DNA of 64,000 nucleotides from Leptofilum sp041748655 (GCA_041748655.1 JBGTCV010000024.1:10525-74524); one strand, 5' to 3'. Shown: positions 45,201-56,597, counted from the stretch's first letter. The notes: generated from the sequence alone by a model not told the origin. Made by a program: numbers and translations.

Positions 45201-45725
45201 GTATTCGCCGCTGCTGCCCAACGGCCCCAACATCACCGGCCCATAATGCACCCCAATGCGCATTCGCAGCGCCTGGTTTTGCGGCAAAGAGCTGATCATT
45301 TGACGCAGTGGACCATCATTAAACAACGCCAGCTCCATCTGCATATCCAGCGCCGCCTGCACCGCCCGCTCGTGATCATCTTCGCGAGGGATTGGCAGGC
45401 CAAAATAGGCAATCACCGCATCCCCCACATGCTTGTCTACCCGACCGCCCCAGGAATCAATCACCCCGTCCAGCTTTTGCCAGACGGCATTGATCATATC
45501 CCGCACATCCTCGGCATCCATCAATTCGGACATCGTGGTAAAACCAGACATATCCGCAATGAGCACAGCTACCCACGCCTGCTGTGGCGGAGGCAGCGGC
45601 TCTACCAGCGCCGCCAGCTTCTCGCGCAGGGCAGTAATAGCCACAGTCGCTAACTCTGGTTGCAGCAGAGAACGCTGTGCTTCCAGCGTAACTATCGCAT
45701 GTTCAATCTCTTGACGAATCAACAC
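42219..45725 (-). CDS. Class III adenylate/guanylate cyclase-ATPase-TPR protein, transition-state-deficient (C1-like)
   Basis: The 1168-residue protein (GTG start at 45725, or TTG one codon later) has the same order as its downstream neighbour: cyclase domain (~50-205), ATPase (Walker A MGEAGLGKSRLLYEF ~305; LFLEDIHWADEW) and TPR-like helices. Its cyclase domain keeps both metal aspartates, Asp58 (LIADMSGFT) and Asp102 (DKHVGDAV), 44 apart, but the transition-state Asn and Arg are replaced by Thr183 and Gln187 (GDTVTVAHQLE). The ATPase and TPR parts resemble MalT-type STAND regulators that sense ligands. Together with the neighbour it could build one working catalytic site. Confidence 0.88.
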   Translation of the reverse strand: MLIRQEIEHAIVTLEAQRSLLQPELATVAITALREKLAALVEPLPPPQQAWVAVLIADMSGFTTMSELMDAEDVRDMINAVWQKLDGVIDSWGGRVDKHVGDAVIAYFGLPIPREDDHERAVQAALDMQMELALFNDGPLRQMISSLPQNQALRMRIGVHYGPVMLGPLGSSGEYSILGDTVTVAHQLEQLAPVGGVLVSHQIFEQVHPFFDAEVKDGLSFNGKADSGRAYIVTQEKPHAFQRGSRGTSFLETRMVGRTQEMGSLQDILQATIEAGRVQVVTVMGEAGLGKSRLLYEFERMLGLWPDQVALYRGGTDRGMLQRPYSLIRDLFVNQFEIHSRNSSAVAREKLVRGLMNQLGDGETRALTQAHFIGQLLGFDFSDSSLLGESLHDARQLREYAFEDLAVYFTAVSQQNDAVVLFLEDIHWADEWSFDLLDYLIHECRYLPLMIVCLARPELLEKRPSWRVTEDHNQQIYHHIDLEPLSLIDSRHLLSELLHQVDKVPLRLSDMIVNGANGNPSHLAELVKIFIQQEVIDTSGSRWYVRMGNLTELPTTLSLARMLSGQLQRLSEAVCRVVQRAAVMGPFFWDMVLLQQSAEDDVPLTLEGLMIALGELVDLGWIYRRKSSAFSGTQEYAFKSDLLQQVVYHSLSGQEQQTAHARVAAWLITHNNAQTTQHASMVAYHLEKAEKYAQSAVWYGRAAEQARKDYAPETAVLHYCQSLNLLPVLAETAVQRIVFNEGLGEVLRCLAKFKDATDAYQAMITTAQSANDKAAMVRGYLGLFLCHFLQDDLPMALEAAQMADELAVQARLTDYRLVTQAAVGWVLVLLGDQYTAIQIGKTLYSYLKESDSPLPKAYIQALLGHIARETGHYERAANTTEAARQRFRGQDARMWEALMLAQLGHIALEQHDWQTAVNNYTSCLRYARDLGDVYGTVLALRHLGIIAMHQARYEQADAYLHQALTQADKSENDVLRMQVSCCLGQLHLLQAVADPQSVGDLVGKEEHLQQAYNWWEQTLLLARALERPLAISTAVAGLAQLFLEDHLLDEALAQAVTAAEVVLAVRKQQVGREGRRVTAVAWRVLGMVLAKEPAKARQTTIQQRAVDAAECFSRSHRLLIEIGSATADELLLTLHHWATYERLRDNLERSGALNAEAEQLAQTIAPPT

Positions 45726-45844
45726 AACTACAAACCCAATTAATCGTTAACACACCCTGACACTCTCACTGAAACCAGCGCGGTGAGAAAGTCACAGGAT
45801 TAATCTTATTAACAAGAGCAGCTACACACCCTCTCTGGTATTTC

Positions 45845-46020
45845 ACCACAAAGAACGCAAAGAAAACCAGCGCAAAGTGTCATTCCGAACGGAGTCTTCG
45901 GAGTGAGGAATCTTTCTATTGGTCCGGCGAAAAGATTCCTCGGAGGATAGTTCGGCGAACATCAACAGATTGCGCAGATTTAACGGATTTTTTTATCTGC
46001 GTAATCTGCGAAATCTTTGA
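45845..46020. repeat. Intergenic repeat cluster upstream of smc
   Basis: The 536-nt gap 45726-46261 holds ACCACAAAGAACGCAAAG-type sequence (45845-), an inverted pair around GAGGAATCTTT / AAAAGATTCCTC (45902-45944) and CAGATTGCGCAGAT / ATCTGCGTAATCTG (45966-45979 / 45995-46008, one mismatch). I see no gene in the gap. Confidence 0.7.
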
Positions 46021-46188
46021 TTATATTCTTGCACACTGTACAAGAATTTCGTTGGTAATGGACTAAATTTACGAATTCCCGAAACTGTAATTATAAACGG
46101 TCGGGCAGCAGACAACGAAACGGTTTTGGCATAGCTATTGTAATATGGTTTTCATTATCCGCTACCAGAGACGGCCGTTTCACACAAC

Positions 46189-46217
46189 TTGCCTAGTTTA
46201 CCAGATGTCACTATACT
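46189..46217 (+). promoter_or_regulatory. Consensus-like promoter of smc
   Basis: TTGCCT (46189-46194), 17-nt spacer, TATACT (46212-46217), about 45 nt before the smc ATG. Confidence 0.55.
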
Positions 46218-46261
46218 GCGCGCCGCCTGTTCGGCAAAAATAATGGATCTTTTATCTTTTT

Positions 46262-49852
<3,591 letters not shown>

Positions 49853-49976
49853 GGGGGTGAAGGGGTGACAAGGTGAGGGGGCGAACGGCCGTTGCCATAT
49901 AAATTAAACGAACCAGGAAAAACGTCCGGCATCATAAGGGGAATCAAAAAACACCAAGAGGATAGGGTAGCATCAT

Positions 49977-51770
49977 ATGGAAGCGCGTAACCGAAAACTT
50001 GAAGATTGGTATGGAAAGATTAAAAGGGGGGAGATTAAATTACCTCGTTTTCAGCGATTCGAAGCATGGGATCGGCAACGAATATGCAGCCTAATCGAAA
50101 CGGTCATTCATAACTTACCTCTAGGTATAACGCTAATTCTTGAAGTCGGAGAACAGGAAAAATTTATATCTCGTTTTCTCGAAACAGCACCAGAACAAAA
50201 TGGACGTGTCTATGAGCATTTGCTCGACGGACAACAAAGACTTACCGCCTTGTGGCGAGCATTTTACAACAATTATGAATGGGAAACTTATTTTGTCTAC
50301 ATCAAACAATTTGACGATTACGAAAAAGATGAAGAGCGTGATGATATGTCGGTCTTTTTCAGGGGTAGATATTTTAAGAAAAATGGTGTTAAGTACCCAC
50401 TTTGGTGCGACGATCCGGCCCAATGTTTAAAAAGAGGCTATATTCCTACAAATTTGTTAAGACCAGAAGATATCCAGGGCAAGATAGATGAGTGGATAAA
50501 AAATGCCACTGATGAGTTACGACCAAAGGAAGATATCGAAAAACTAGAGAAATTTTTGGAATTTAAAAAGGCTATTAGCGATAAGATTAAGGATGTGCGA
50601 GCAATTGTTGCAAACTATAACCTTCCATATCTATCTCTAGCCTCTCAAACTGAAAAAACCATAGCGCTCAATGTGTTTATCAACATGAACACCAATAGTA
50701 AACCTTTGTCAACTTACGACATTATTGTTGCAGAGGTGGAGAGTGTAATGGGGCGATCATTACACGATCTACAAGATTCCTTGGATGAAAAAGCTCCAAA
50801 TATAGCCAGATATTCTAATCTGTCCGACCTGATTCTAACAACCTCAGCTCTATTACAAAATGCACTGCCAAACCAGCGGGGCGCTTGGGATATGGACAAA
50901 AGGATCATGGTAGAAAAATGGGGTGTTATGGAGCGAGGGCTAAGTCGTATGGCAGAATTCCTGGAGAATGAAGGCATTTACGACCGACAACGATTGCCTA
51001 CAAATGCGGTTTTAGCTGTAATTGCCGCCTTATATGCGCATATACCAGAATCTGGAGACAAACGTGGTCAAGATGAACTCCTTCTCAAAAAATACTTGTG
51101 GCATTCTTTCTTTTCTGATCGCTACGAGAACTCTGCTGCAACCAATGCTTACGCAGATTTTACTGCATTACGGAAAATAATTAATAAAGAAGAAATTAAG
51201 AATACCAAAGTAACAACATTAGTTGATGTTCCCATTTTCAAAGATCATACGTTAGCCGAACCGGATGAGCTTGTAAATATAGAATGGCCTAAAAGAACTA
51301 CTATTCGGGGACGTGCAATCCTTGCAGTGGCATGCCGCCTTGGCTCCTTAGACTTTTCCACTGGTGAGCAATTAGATTCAGGTAACATTGGACAACGTCA
51401 TTACCATCATATTTATCCTGATGCATTGCTTAAGGAAGCAGGTATAAACAGTTATCTGGCATTGAATTGTGCTTTGATTTCGGACAAAACAAACATATCT
51501 ATAGGTCGAAAAGATCCTTTGCAATATTTAAAGGATAGATATGAATGGACTTCCAAAGAGATCGTCAAACAAAGGCTTCAATCACATTTAATACCAATCA
51601 CTGAGCTGTCAAATGGAGGGTACGAAGGATTGACCGATGAGCAAAAAATCAAAAAATTGGGGGACGACTTCGAGGCATTCATCCGCCGTCGAGCCGAACT
51701 GGTAGTAAGTGCCGTAAATCAATTAGTCGAAGGATATCAATTGAATGCAGCAAACTTGTATGAACAATAG
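49977..51770 (+). CDS. DUF262/DUF1524 (GmrSD-like) protein, probable DNA-targeting defence nuclease
   Basis: 597 residues. The N-terminal DUF262 domain is ParB/sulfiredoxin-like, with LPRFQRFEAWD and the hallmark DGQQRLTAL (~residue 85). The C-terminal half has an HNH-like DUF1524 core (GQRHYHHIYPDALL ... NCALISDKTNISIGRKDP). GmrSD-type proteins are NTP-dependent type IV restriction enzymes that cut modified phage DNA. The gene is clearly more AT-rich than its surroundings and contains no copy of ACGGCCGT in 1.8 kb, both signs of recent transfer. It stands alone and is followed by a strong intrinsic terminator. The start ATG has GAGGATAGGG 9-10 nt upstream. Confidence 0.85.
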   Translation: MEARNRKLEDWYGKIKRGEIKLPRFQRFEAWDRQRICSLIETVIHNLPLGITLILEVGEQEKFISRFLETAPEQNGRVYEHLLDGQQRLTALWRAFYNNYEWETYFVYIKQFDDYEKDEERDDMSVFFRGRYFKKNGVKYPLWCDDPAQCLKRGYIPTNLLRPEDIQGKIDEWIKNATDELRPKEDIEKLEKFLEFKKAISDKIKDVRAIVANYNLPYLSLASQTEKTIALNVFINMNTNSKPLSTYDIIVAEVESVMGRSLHDLQDSLDEKAPNIARYSNLSDLILTTSALLQNALPNQRGAWDMDKRIMVEKWGVMERGLSRMAEFLENEGIYDRQRLPTNAVLAVIAALYAHIPESGDKRGQDELLLKKYLWHSFFSDRYENSAATNAYADFTALRKIINKEEIKNTKVTTLVDVPIFKDHTLAEPDELVNIEWPKRTTIRGRAILAVACRLGSLDFSTGEQLDSGNIGQRHYHHIYPDALLKEAGINSYLALNCALISDKTNISIGRKDPLQYLKDRYEWTSKEIVKQRLQSHLIPITELSNGGYEGLTDEQKIKKLGDDFEAFIRRRAELVVSAVNQLVEGYQLNAANLYEQ

Positions 51771-51870
51771 AATTTCAATTGGGAGAACTTTGGCACAACG
51801 ATACTTGTGTTGACATGGCCTTCGCTCCACTCTGGGGAGGTCTTAGGCTAGCACATAAGTTCACTAGGCT

Positions 51871-51920
51871 GCGGCACGGCGTCGGCGCATGTATGCGCAG
51901 CCGCGCCGCTTGTTTTTTCT
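51871..51920 (+). terminator. Intrinsic terminator after the DUF262 gene
   Basis: GCGGCACGGC (51871-51880) pairs with GCCGCGCCGC (51900-51909, one mismatch), with a nested GCGCAT/ATGCGC stem, followed by TTGTTTTTTCT. It lies 100 nt after the stop codon. Confidence 0.8.
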
Positions 51921-51942
51921 CCCACAAAATTAGCTTACCTCA

Positions 51943-52005
51943 AGTGCCAGGCACAGGGCAGCAGCTTCTTCATTTACCAGGTTCGTGCGCCCTGTGCCTG
52001 GCACT
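51943..52005. repeat. Intergenic hairpin, AGTGCCAGGCAC type
   Basis: AGTGCCAGGCACAGGGC (51943-51959) pairs perfectly over 17 bp with 51989-52005. Related in sequence to the hairpin at 21749-21811. Confidence 0.8.
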
Positions 52006-52137
52006 GCTGTTGAAGTTGGGAAATTTAGGGAAGGAAACGGCCGAATCCCCCAAAATGAGCAATTTTACAGCCAGCTATAATTCTTCAAGAAAATCAGGTA
52101 TGATAATCCCCAAGTTCGTTGAAAGAGAGGACGCAAG

Positions 52138-52341
52138 TTGATAAAGAACCGCATATCCATTTCTCCTGATATTTGCAACGGCCGTCCTGTCATCACAGGC
52201 ACGCGCATTACCGTCCAAACCATCCTGGAATTTCTGGGCGCAGGCGATACGGTTGAGGATGTTTTGGAAGAATACCCCACGCTAACAGCAGAAGATATTT
52301 ACGCCTGCATTCAAAATGCGTCAAAATTGAGTGCGCTTTAG
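52138..52341 (+). CDS. DUF433 antitoxin-like protein
   Basis: 67 residues from a TTG start with GAGAGG 7 nt upstream. The DUF433 core is complete: GRPVITGTRITVQTILEFLGAGDTVE followed by DVLEEYPTLTAEDIYACI (given as two adjacent stretches). DUF433 proteins carry a winged-helix-like fold and usually act as antitoxins to DUF5615 PIN-like nucleases. No such toxin follows here; the next genes are a 68-residue protein and an HNH nuclease. A possible -10 (TATGAT or GATAAT, 52099-52107) lies ~30 nt upstream. Confidence 0.85.
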   Translation: MIKNRISISPDICNGRPVITGTRITVQTILEFLGAGDTVEDVLEEYPTLTAEDIYACIQNASKLSAL

Positions 52342-52352
52342 GAAATCAAACT

Positions 52353-52559
52353 ATGCAAATGCAACTGACCTTAGACTCAGAAATTCTAAAATTCGAACTG
52401 CCCCCAGCGGTTCAATCAAGGCTGCAAGAACTGCTCGACCGCCAGGATCAAGGCATGGAGCTATCTTCAGAAGAACGCGCTGAAGCTGAGGGCTTGGTCG
52501 AACTGGCCGAGTTCCTGACGCTCATCCGGCTGCGCTCAAAAACTGCGCCGCAAAGTTAA
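52353..52559 (+). CDS. Small acidic protein paired with an HNH nuclease
   Basis: 68 residues: a short beta N-terminus (MQMQLTLDSEILKFELP) and a helical C-terminus (LQELLDRQDQGMELSSEERAE). It starts 11 nt after the DUF433 stop and ends 6 nt before the HNH gene, so the three are one operon. Small proteins of this look are commonly found directly before HNH endonuclease genes in cyanobacteria and Chloroflexi; an antitoxin or immunity role is possible but unproven. A degraded copy of its 3' end lies at 56491-56562. Confidence 0.7.
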   Translation: MQMQLTLDSEILKFELPPAVQSRLQELLDRQDQGMELSSEERAEAEGLVELAEFLTLIRLRSKTAPQS

Positions 52560-52565
52560 CCGCCC

Positions 52566-52976
52566 GTGTCTTCCTACATTCCAGCCTCATTGCGAAGCCA
52601 AGTCATAGAGCGTGCCGGAAACCGGTGTGAATATTGTCACTTGCATCAGGCCGGACAGGAAGCGTCATTCCATGTGGATCACGTGACCCCTATCAAAAGT
52701 GGCGGCGAAACCGTTTTGGAAAATTTGGCTCTGGCTTGTGTCTCTTGTTCGCTTCACAAATCCGCCAAGGAGTTTGTACTAGACCCCGAAACAAACGAAC
52801 TCGTTCCTATCTTTAATCCCCGACAACAAGATTGGGCCGACCATTTTCAGTGGGTTGGCTGCCACCTGACTGGTTTTACAGCTACTGGGCGAGCCACCAT
52901 CGAAGCCCTCAGGCAAAACCGTCCAATCATCCTCGCCATCCGAGAAGAAGAACAAATCCTGGGTAGGCATCCTTAA
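52566..52976 (+). CDS. HNH endonuclease
   Basis: 136 residues from a GTG start. It has the HNH core with a zinc site: CEYCHLHQ, HVDHVTPIKSGG (catalytic His-Asp-His), ENLALACVSCSLHKS. The last zinc-binding pattern CxxC is followed by Ser rather than the usual Asn (CSLHK instead of CNLHK). HNH enzymes nick or cut DNA with a divalent metal. The target is unknown; the close coupling to the preceding small gene suggests a two-gene module. Confidence 0.88.
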   Translation: MSSYIPASLRSQVIERAGNRCEYCHLHQAGQEASFHVDHVTPIKSGGETVLENLALACVSCSLHKSAKEFVLDPETNELVPIFNPRQQDWADHFQWVGCHLTGFTATGRATIEALRQNRPIILAIREEEQILGRHP

Positions 52977-53012
52977 TCTACAAAACCGAGCATTCGTTCA
53001 CAAGAGTTAGAA

Positions 53013-54068
53013 ATGACGATTTACGACATGGATGAGTATCGTTCTCGCCAGGCACAATACGCACCGTTGCAGGAGGCTGGTATTTACGCCCTTCAACAGT
53101 GCGGTATTTGTCAGGCTGAGCTGCGGTTTGTCTCTGATACCGGCAATGTGATTTTCCAGGCAGAAACGGCCGAACAAGCCTACAGCGTGCGGGTTTATCA
53201 TGATCCATTCAGAACCATTCCCGAAATAGTGGGGGAACTGTATTGGCTGTTGGATCTAAAACGAAATACAAATCTCATCATCCCTGAGCCGCTGGCCACA
53301 ACATCGGGACAGCTTGTCCAGGAAATCACGGTTCCCGGTACAGAGGAACAAGTTCAAGTCGTCCTGTTTCACTGGTTACCGGGTGACGTTATCGGCACAA
53401 CGCTCACGCCAGAAACGGCGCATCATATTGGCCAACTCATGGCTGAACTTCATGCCCATGCCGCAGCGTTTGAGCTACCAGCAGATAGCTTTCGCGACAC
53501 AACAGACTGGCGCGGCATGGGACATTTTAGAGCAAATCTCTCGTCAGCCCAGCTCGCCCGTATTGAGACTTTTCTGAGCCAGCAGCAGCTTGAACTTTGC
53601 GAAAAGGCAGCCATCCTGGCGGCGAAAAAGATAGATAAAGTGAGCGAGCAGCAGGATTTTGGCCTCACCCACAACGACTTGCACGCACACAATTGCCTGC
53701 TTCACAATGGCAAAATAGCCATCATCGATTTTGACGATTGTCAATTTGCCCCATTTACTTGTGACATGGCGATAACCATTAGCAGTTTTGATAGTCTTCC
53801 CAATCAAAAGCAGCTTCAAGAAGCATTCCTACAAGGCTATTCAGAAAAACGCAGCCTGCCCCAAAATTATGAGGCGGAAATTGCCGCCTTCAGGGCAGAA
53901 CGGCGGCTGCGACTCATTCGCTGGGTCGCCACCTGGCCAAGCGTGACCCATTTTTCATTTGGCTGGCAGACCATCAATGACTCATTACAATACTGTCAGC
54001 AGTTTGTTAACTCTGTTTATGGTGCCAACGGAGAGTTTGCTTTGAGGCAATGGAATCGCTCAAAGTAA
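53013..54068 (+). CDS. Phosphotransferase (APH/ChoK-like kinase fold) protein
   Basis: 351 residues with the aminoglycoside phosphotransferase/choline kinase fold. The catalytic Brenner-type motif is LTHNDLHAHNCL (~residue 218) and the metal-binding DFD follows in IAIIDFDDCQ. The N-lobe contains the YSVRVYHD strand with the likely ATP-facing residue. Members phosphorylate small alcohols, homoserine, thiamine or antibiotics; the substrate is not visible. A 36-nt gap separates it from the HNH gene. Confidence 0.85.
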   Translation: MTIYDMDEYRSRQAQYAPLQEAGIYALQQCGICQAELRFVSDTGNVIFQAETAEQAYSVRVYHDPFRTIPEIVGELYWLLDLKRNTNLIIPEPLATTSGQLVQEITVPGTEEQVQVVLFHWLPGDVIGTTLTPETAHHIGQLMAELHAHAAAFELPADSFRDTTDWRGMGHFRANLSSAQLARIETFLSQQQLELCEKAAILAAKKIDKVSEQQDFGLTHNDLHAHNCLLHNGKIAIIDFDDCQFAPFTCDMAITISSFDSLPNQKQLQEAFLQGYSEKRSLPQNYEAEIAAFRAERRLRLIRWVATWPSVTHFSFGWQTINDSLQYCQQFVNSVYGANGEFALRQWNRSK

Positions 54069-54128
54069 GATTATTTTTGAGCCAATACGGATAAATGTTA
54101 CTTTATGCCAACGGCGTCTATTACCTGT

Positions 54129-54165
54129 CAGCCTGTCAGCAAGTGGCTGACTTGCTGACAGGCTG
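54129..54165. terminator. Perfect 16-bp hairpin between convergent genes
   Basis: CAGCCTGTCAGCAAGT (54129-54144) pairs perfectly with ACTTGCTGACAGGCTG (54150-54165) across a 5-nt loop, between the phosphotransferase and the lipoprotein genes. Likely bidirectional terminator, or a member of a dispersed hairpin family. Confidence 0.65.
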
Positions 54166-54184
54166 AACTGCTGAATCCTCGCCT

Positions 54185-56359
54185 TTACTCTACGAACGTT
54201 AAACTTGCCAGCAGGGATTGCAATGCCGGGGCGGCAACTGCCGCCTGCGCTTCGCGGCCGGGGAACTCGGTGACCCAATCGGTAACGATCACCCAGGTCT
54301 GGTACCGGTACGGATGGGCGAAGATGTAATTTTTGTAATCGCTGCCAATCTTGACACCGCGGACGCCGTTGAATCCCACGGTTTCACCTTCCAGCTCCAT
54401 GTACACACGGGTAACGGCCGCTTCATTCCCCAGCACGACCTCGACGTTGAAGGGGGCGACGATGATCGGCGCGTTGGGGTCGACGGGGGTCTGCGCGGCG
54501 AGGGCCTCGGCTATGTCGGGCGACATGATCATCCAGCCGGCTGCCACGGGCCAGTCTTCGGGCATACCGGGACCACCCTGGGAAATCGGCCGCACCACCC
54601 AATCTTCAGGGAAGGTGAAGGAAAAGCCGAAGTCGGTGTTAACAAAGGTGGTTTGCGGGCCGCTGCCGGCTGCACCGGTTGGCAGTTCCGCCATGCTGAC
54701 GTTGTTGATCAGCCAACGGCCGTTTTCCTGCCGCAGATGCACCACCACTGGCGACGGGTCCGGGTTGCCGCCCCAGTAGCGCAGCATGACCACGGTCGCT
54801 TCATCGTCGGCCACACTGGCTTCCTGAACCTCGATGCGCACCGGAATGTCCTGGGCCAGCAGGATGGGATCGACGCCGCCCATTTCGCCCATGTGCGCCA
54901 GATCTGCGTCAACCTGGGCAATGAAGACGGCGCTGAGATATTCGCTGTCGCGGTAGAGGCCCTCAACCAGCGGGTTAACAAAGTCGCCGCTGCGGCCACT
55001 CATGAAACCCAGATACCAGGTGTAAAACGCCCTGACCGTGCTCTCAGGTGACCGGACGCAGTCGACATGGCTGATCAGCCAGCCAGCGTCTGTTTTTTGC
55101 AGATCCACGACGATCATATGGTTGGCGAAGCTGGTGCGCGCGATGAGAACGGCCGTTTCCCCGTCAATCAGCGCCCGGTCGGGCGTGACATAGTACGGTA
55201 CATCCTGGGCGCAGAGCAGCGGGTTGTAGTGCAGGCCCATCTCCGGATCGGCGGCCTCCGCTTCGGCGCGCATCTCGTCCAGATGCTGCTTGAAGCCGTC
55301 GGTGAGCAGATCGCTGTTATGGAAATCGGCGTCTACCGTATCGTCTACAAAGCGCCGCCGGATGGCGTCGGTGTACCAGGCGTAGAACATCTGCACCGCG
55401 CCTTCGGGCGTGCCGGTGTTGGATTCGTACAGCTCCACCGGGGTGATGTCGTCGATCAGCCACACGTCCCCGGCGTACACCAGATGGGTGAAGATAGCGT
55501 CCATGTGGGGCGGGCCCCAGCTGCGCAGCACGGTCACGCGGGCCGCGTCGCCGCTGACGGTTGCCCAGGTGGCGAACATATCCGTGGGAATGTCCTGGGC
55601 CAGCAGGAAGGGATCGTAGCCGCCGCGATCAAAGCCGGCGATAATCTCGTCCACCGTTTCGATGAATTCGGGGGTGAGCAGCGGATTGTCGTGGTACGCC
55701 TGATCGACCAGCGGGTTACGGATCTGGCCGCTTTCCCGGTCGCCTACGTAGGCCAGGTACCAGTCGTAGAACGCCTGGGTGACGGCCACGGGGTCCATGT
55801 CGGGCGTGGGCGGCAGGGCCTGCGGCACGACGGAGCTGGTTGCGGGAATTTCAAACGGGGTGACGTTATTGATAAGCCAACGGCCGTTTTCCTGCCGCAG
55901 ATGCACCACCAGCGGCGACGGGTCGGGGTTGCCGCCCCAGTAGCGCAGCAGCACCACGGTCGCTTCGCCCGCGTCTACACTGGCTTCCTGCACTTCTACG
56001 CTGACGGGCACGTCCTGGGCCAGCAGGATCGGGTCGCCGCCGCCCATTTCGTCCCGGTTGGCCAGCTGTGTGTCGATTTGGGTGATGAAACCGGCGCTGA
56101 GGTGCTCGCTGTCGCGGTAGAGGCCTTCGACCAGCGGATTGACAAAGTCGGCGCTGCTGCGGTCGCCCATGAAGCCGAGATACCAGCCGTAAAAGGCTTC
56201 CACGACTTCTTCCGGGGCCAATGCTGCTGGCGGCACGTCGATTTCTGGGATAGTGGTGGGAACGGCCGTTGGCTCGGTCGGTCCGGCGGAAGAGGTGCAT
56301 CCCCCAAACAAAAGCACGCCAATTACCAGATAAAACAAGAGTTGCCAATAACGCTTCAT
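54185..56359 (-). CDS. Lipoprotein with four tandem DUF3828-type repeats
   Basis: ATG 56359 is preferred: AAGGAG lies 9 nt upstream, while the ATG at 56365 is only 3 nt away from it. A signal peptide ends in the lipobox LLFGGC, then a Pro/Thr-rich linker (TEPTAVPTTIPE). Four DUF3828-like units follow, each starting with an AFYxWYL motif (AFYGWYLGF, AFYDWYLAY, MFYAWYTDA, AFYTWYLGF) and ending in a WLIxxV/I strand. A C-terminal ~150-residue domain is unlike them. Units 1 and 4 are nearly identical in DNA (compare 55866-55960 with 54706-54800), indicating recent duplication or conversion. Probably a surface-exposed binding protein; function unknown. Confidence 0.82.
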   Translation of the reverse strand: MKRYWQLLFYLVIGVLLFGGCTSSAGPTEPTAVPTTIPEIDVPPAALAPEEVVEAFYGWYLGFMGDRSSADFVNPLVEGLYRDSEHLSAGFITQIDTQLANRDEMGGGDPILLAQDVPVSVEVQEASVDAGEATVVLLRYWGGNPDPSPLVVHLRQENGRWLINNVTPFEIPATSSVVPQALPPTPDMDPVAVTQAFYDWYLAYVGDRESGQIRNPLVDQAYHDNPLLTPEFIETVDEIIAGFDRGGYDPFLLAQDIPTDMFATWATVSGDAARVTVLRSWGPPHMDAIFTHLVYAGDVWLIDDITPVELYESNTGTPEGAVQMFYAWYTDAIRRRFVDDTVDADFHNSDLLTDGFKQHLDEMRAEAEAADPEMGLHYNPLLCAQDVPYYVTPDRALIDGETAVLIARTSFANHMIVVDLQKTDAGWLISHVDCVRSPESTVRAFYTWYLGFMSGRSGDFVNPLVEGLYRDSEYLSAVFIAQVDADLAHMGEMGGVDPILLAQDIPVRIEVQEASVADDEATVVMLRYWGGNPDPSPVVVHLRQENGRWLINNVSMAELPTGAAGSGPQTTFVNTDFGFSFTFPEDWVVRPISQGGPGMPEDWPVAAGWMIMSPDIAEALAAQTPVDPNAPIIVAPFNVEVVLGNEAAVTRVYMELEGETVGFNGVRGVKIGSDYKNYIFAHPYRYQTWVIVTDWVTEFPGREAQAAVAAPALQSLLASLTFVE

Positions 56360-56490
56360 GATCATACGCTCCTTGAAAGCTTGGGCCGATTTTTTAAATC
56401 GACCGCATAAACCTTATTACGCTTTGTGAAAATGTTCACTTTCTAAATATGTCGCTGCGGGCATCGATTTTATAACAGCAAAATTTAGCA

Positions 56491-56562
56491 GAGGGTTTGG
56501 CTGAACTGGCCGAGTTCCTCACGCTCATCCGGCTGCACTCAAAAACTGCCTGTAGCGTCTAA
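56491..56562 (+). pseudogene. Remnant of the 68-residue protein gene (3' end)
   Basis: 56491-56549 matches 52488-52546 with 5 differences in 59 nt, and the frame (EGLAELAEFLTLIRL) stays open to a TAA at 56560-56562. The 5' part and the HNH partner are missing here. Confidence 0.8.
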
Positions 56563-56597
56563 ATTAGGCATAGGAAAATATTGTGTAAAACCGCATT

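Noticed and set aside
51800..51925. Structured RNA or tRNA gene downstream of the DUF262 gene
   Set aside because: I could fold only a terminator hairpin with a T-run; no tRNA arms or T-loop are present. I found no tRNA or rRNA anywhere in the window.
51779..52141. 120-codon open frame after the DUF262 gene
   Set aside because: It covers an intrinsic terminator and a 17-bp hairpin repeat and has no ribosome binding site or known domain.
56387..56401. Further copy of the hsd palindrome (CGATTTTTTAAATCG)
   Set aside because: Only the 6-bp outer arms match and the flanks differ; it may be chance in AT-rich DNA.
55067..56410. 447-codon open frame opposite the lipoprotein
   Set aside because: Antisense to a protein with a signal peptide, lipobox and four clear domain repeats.
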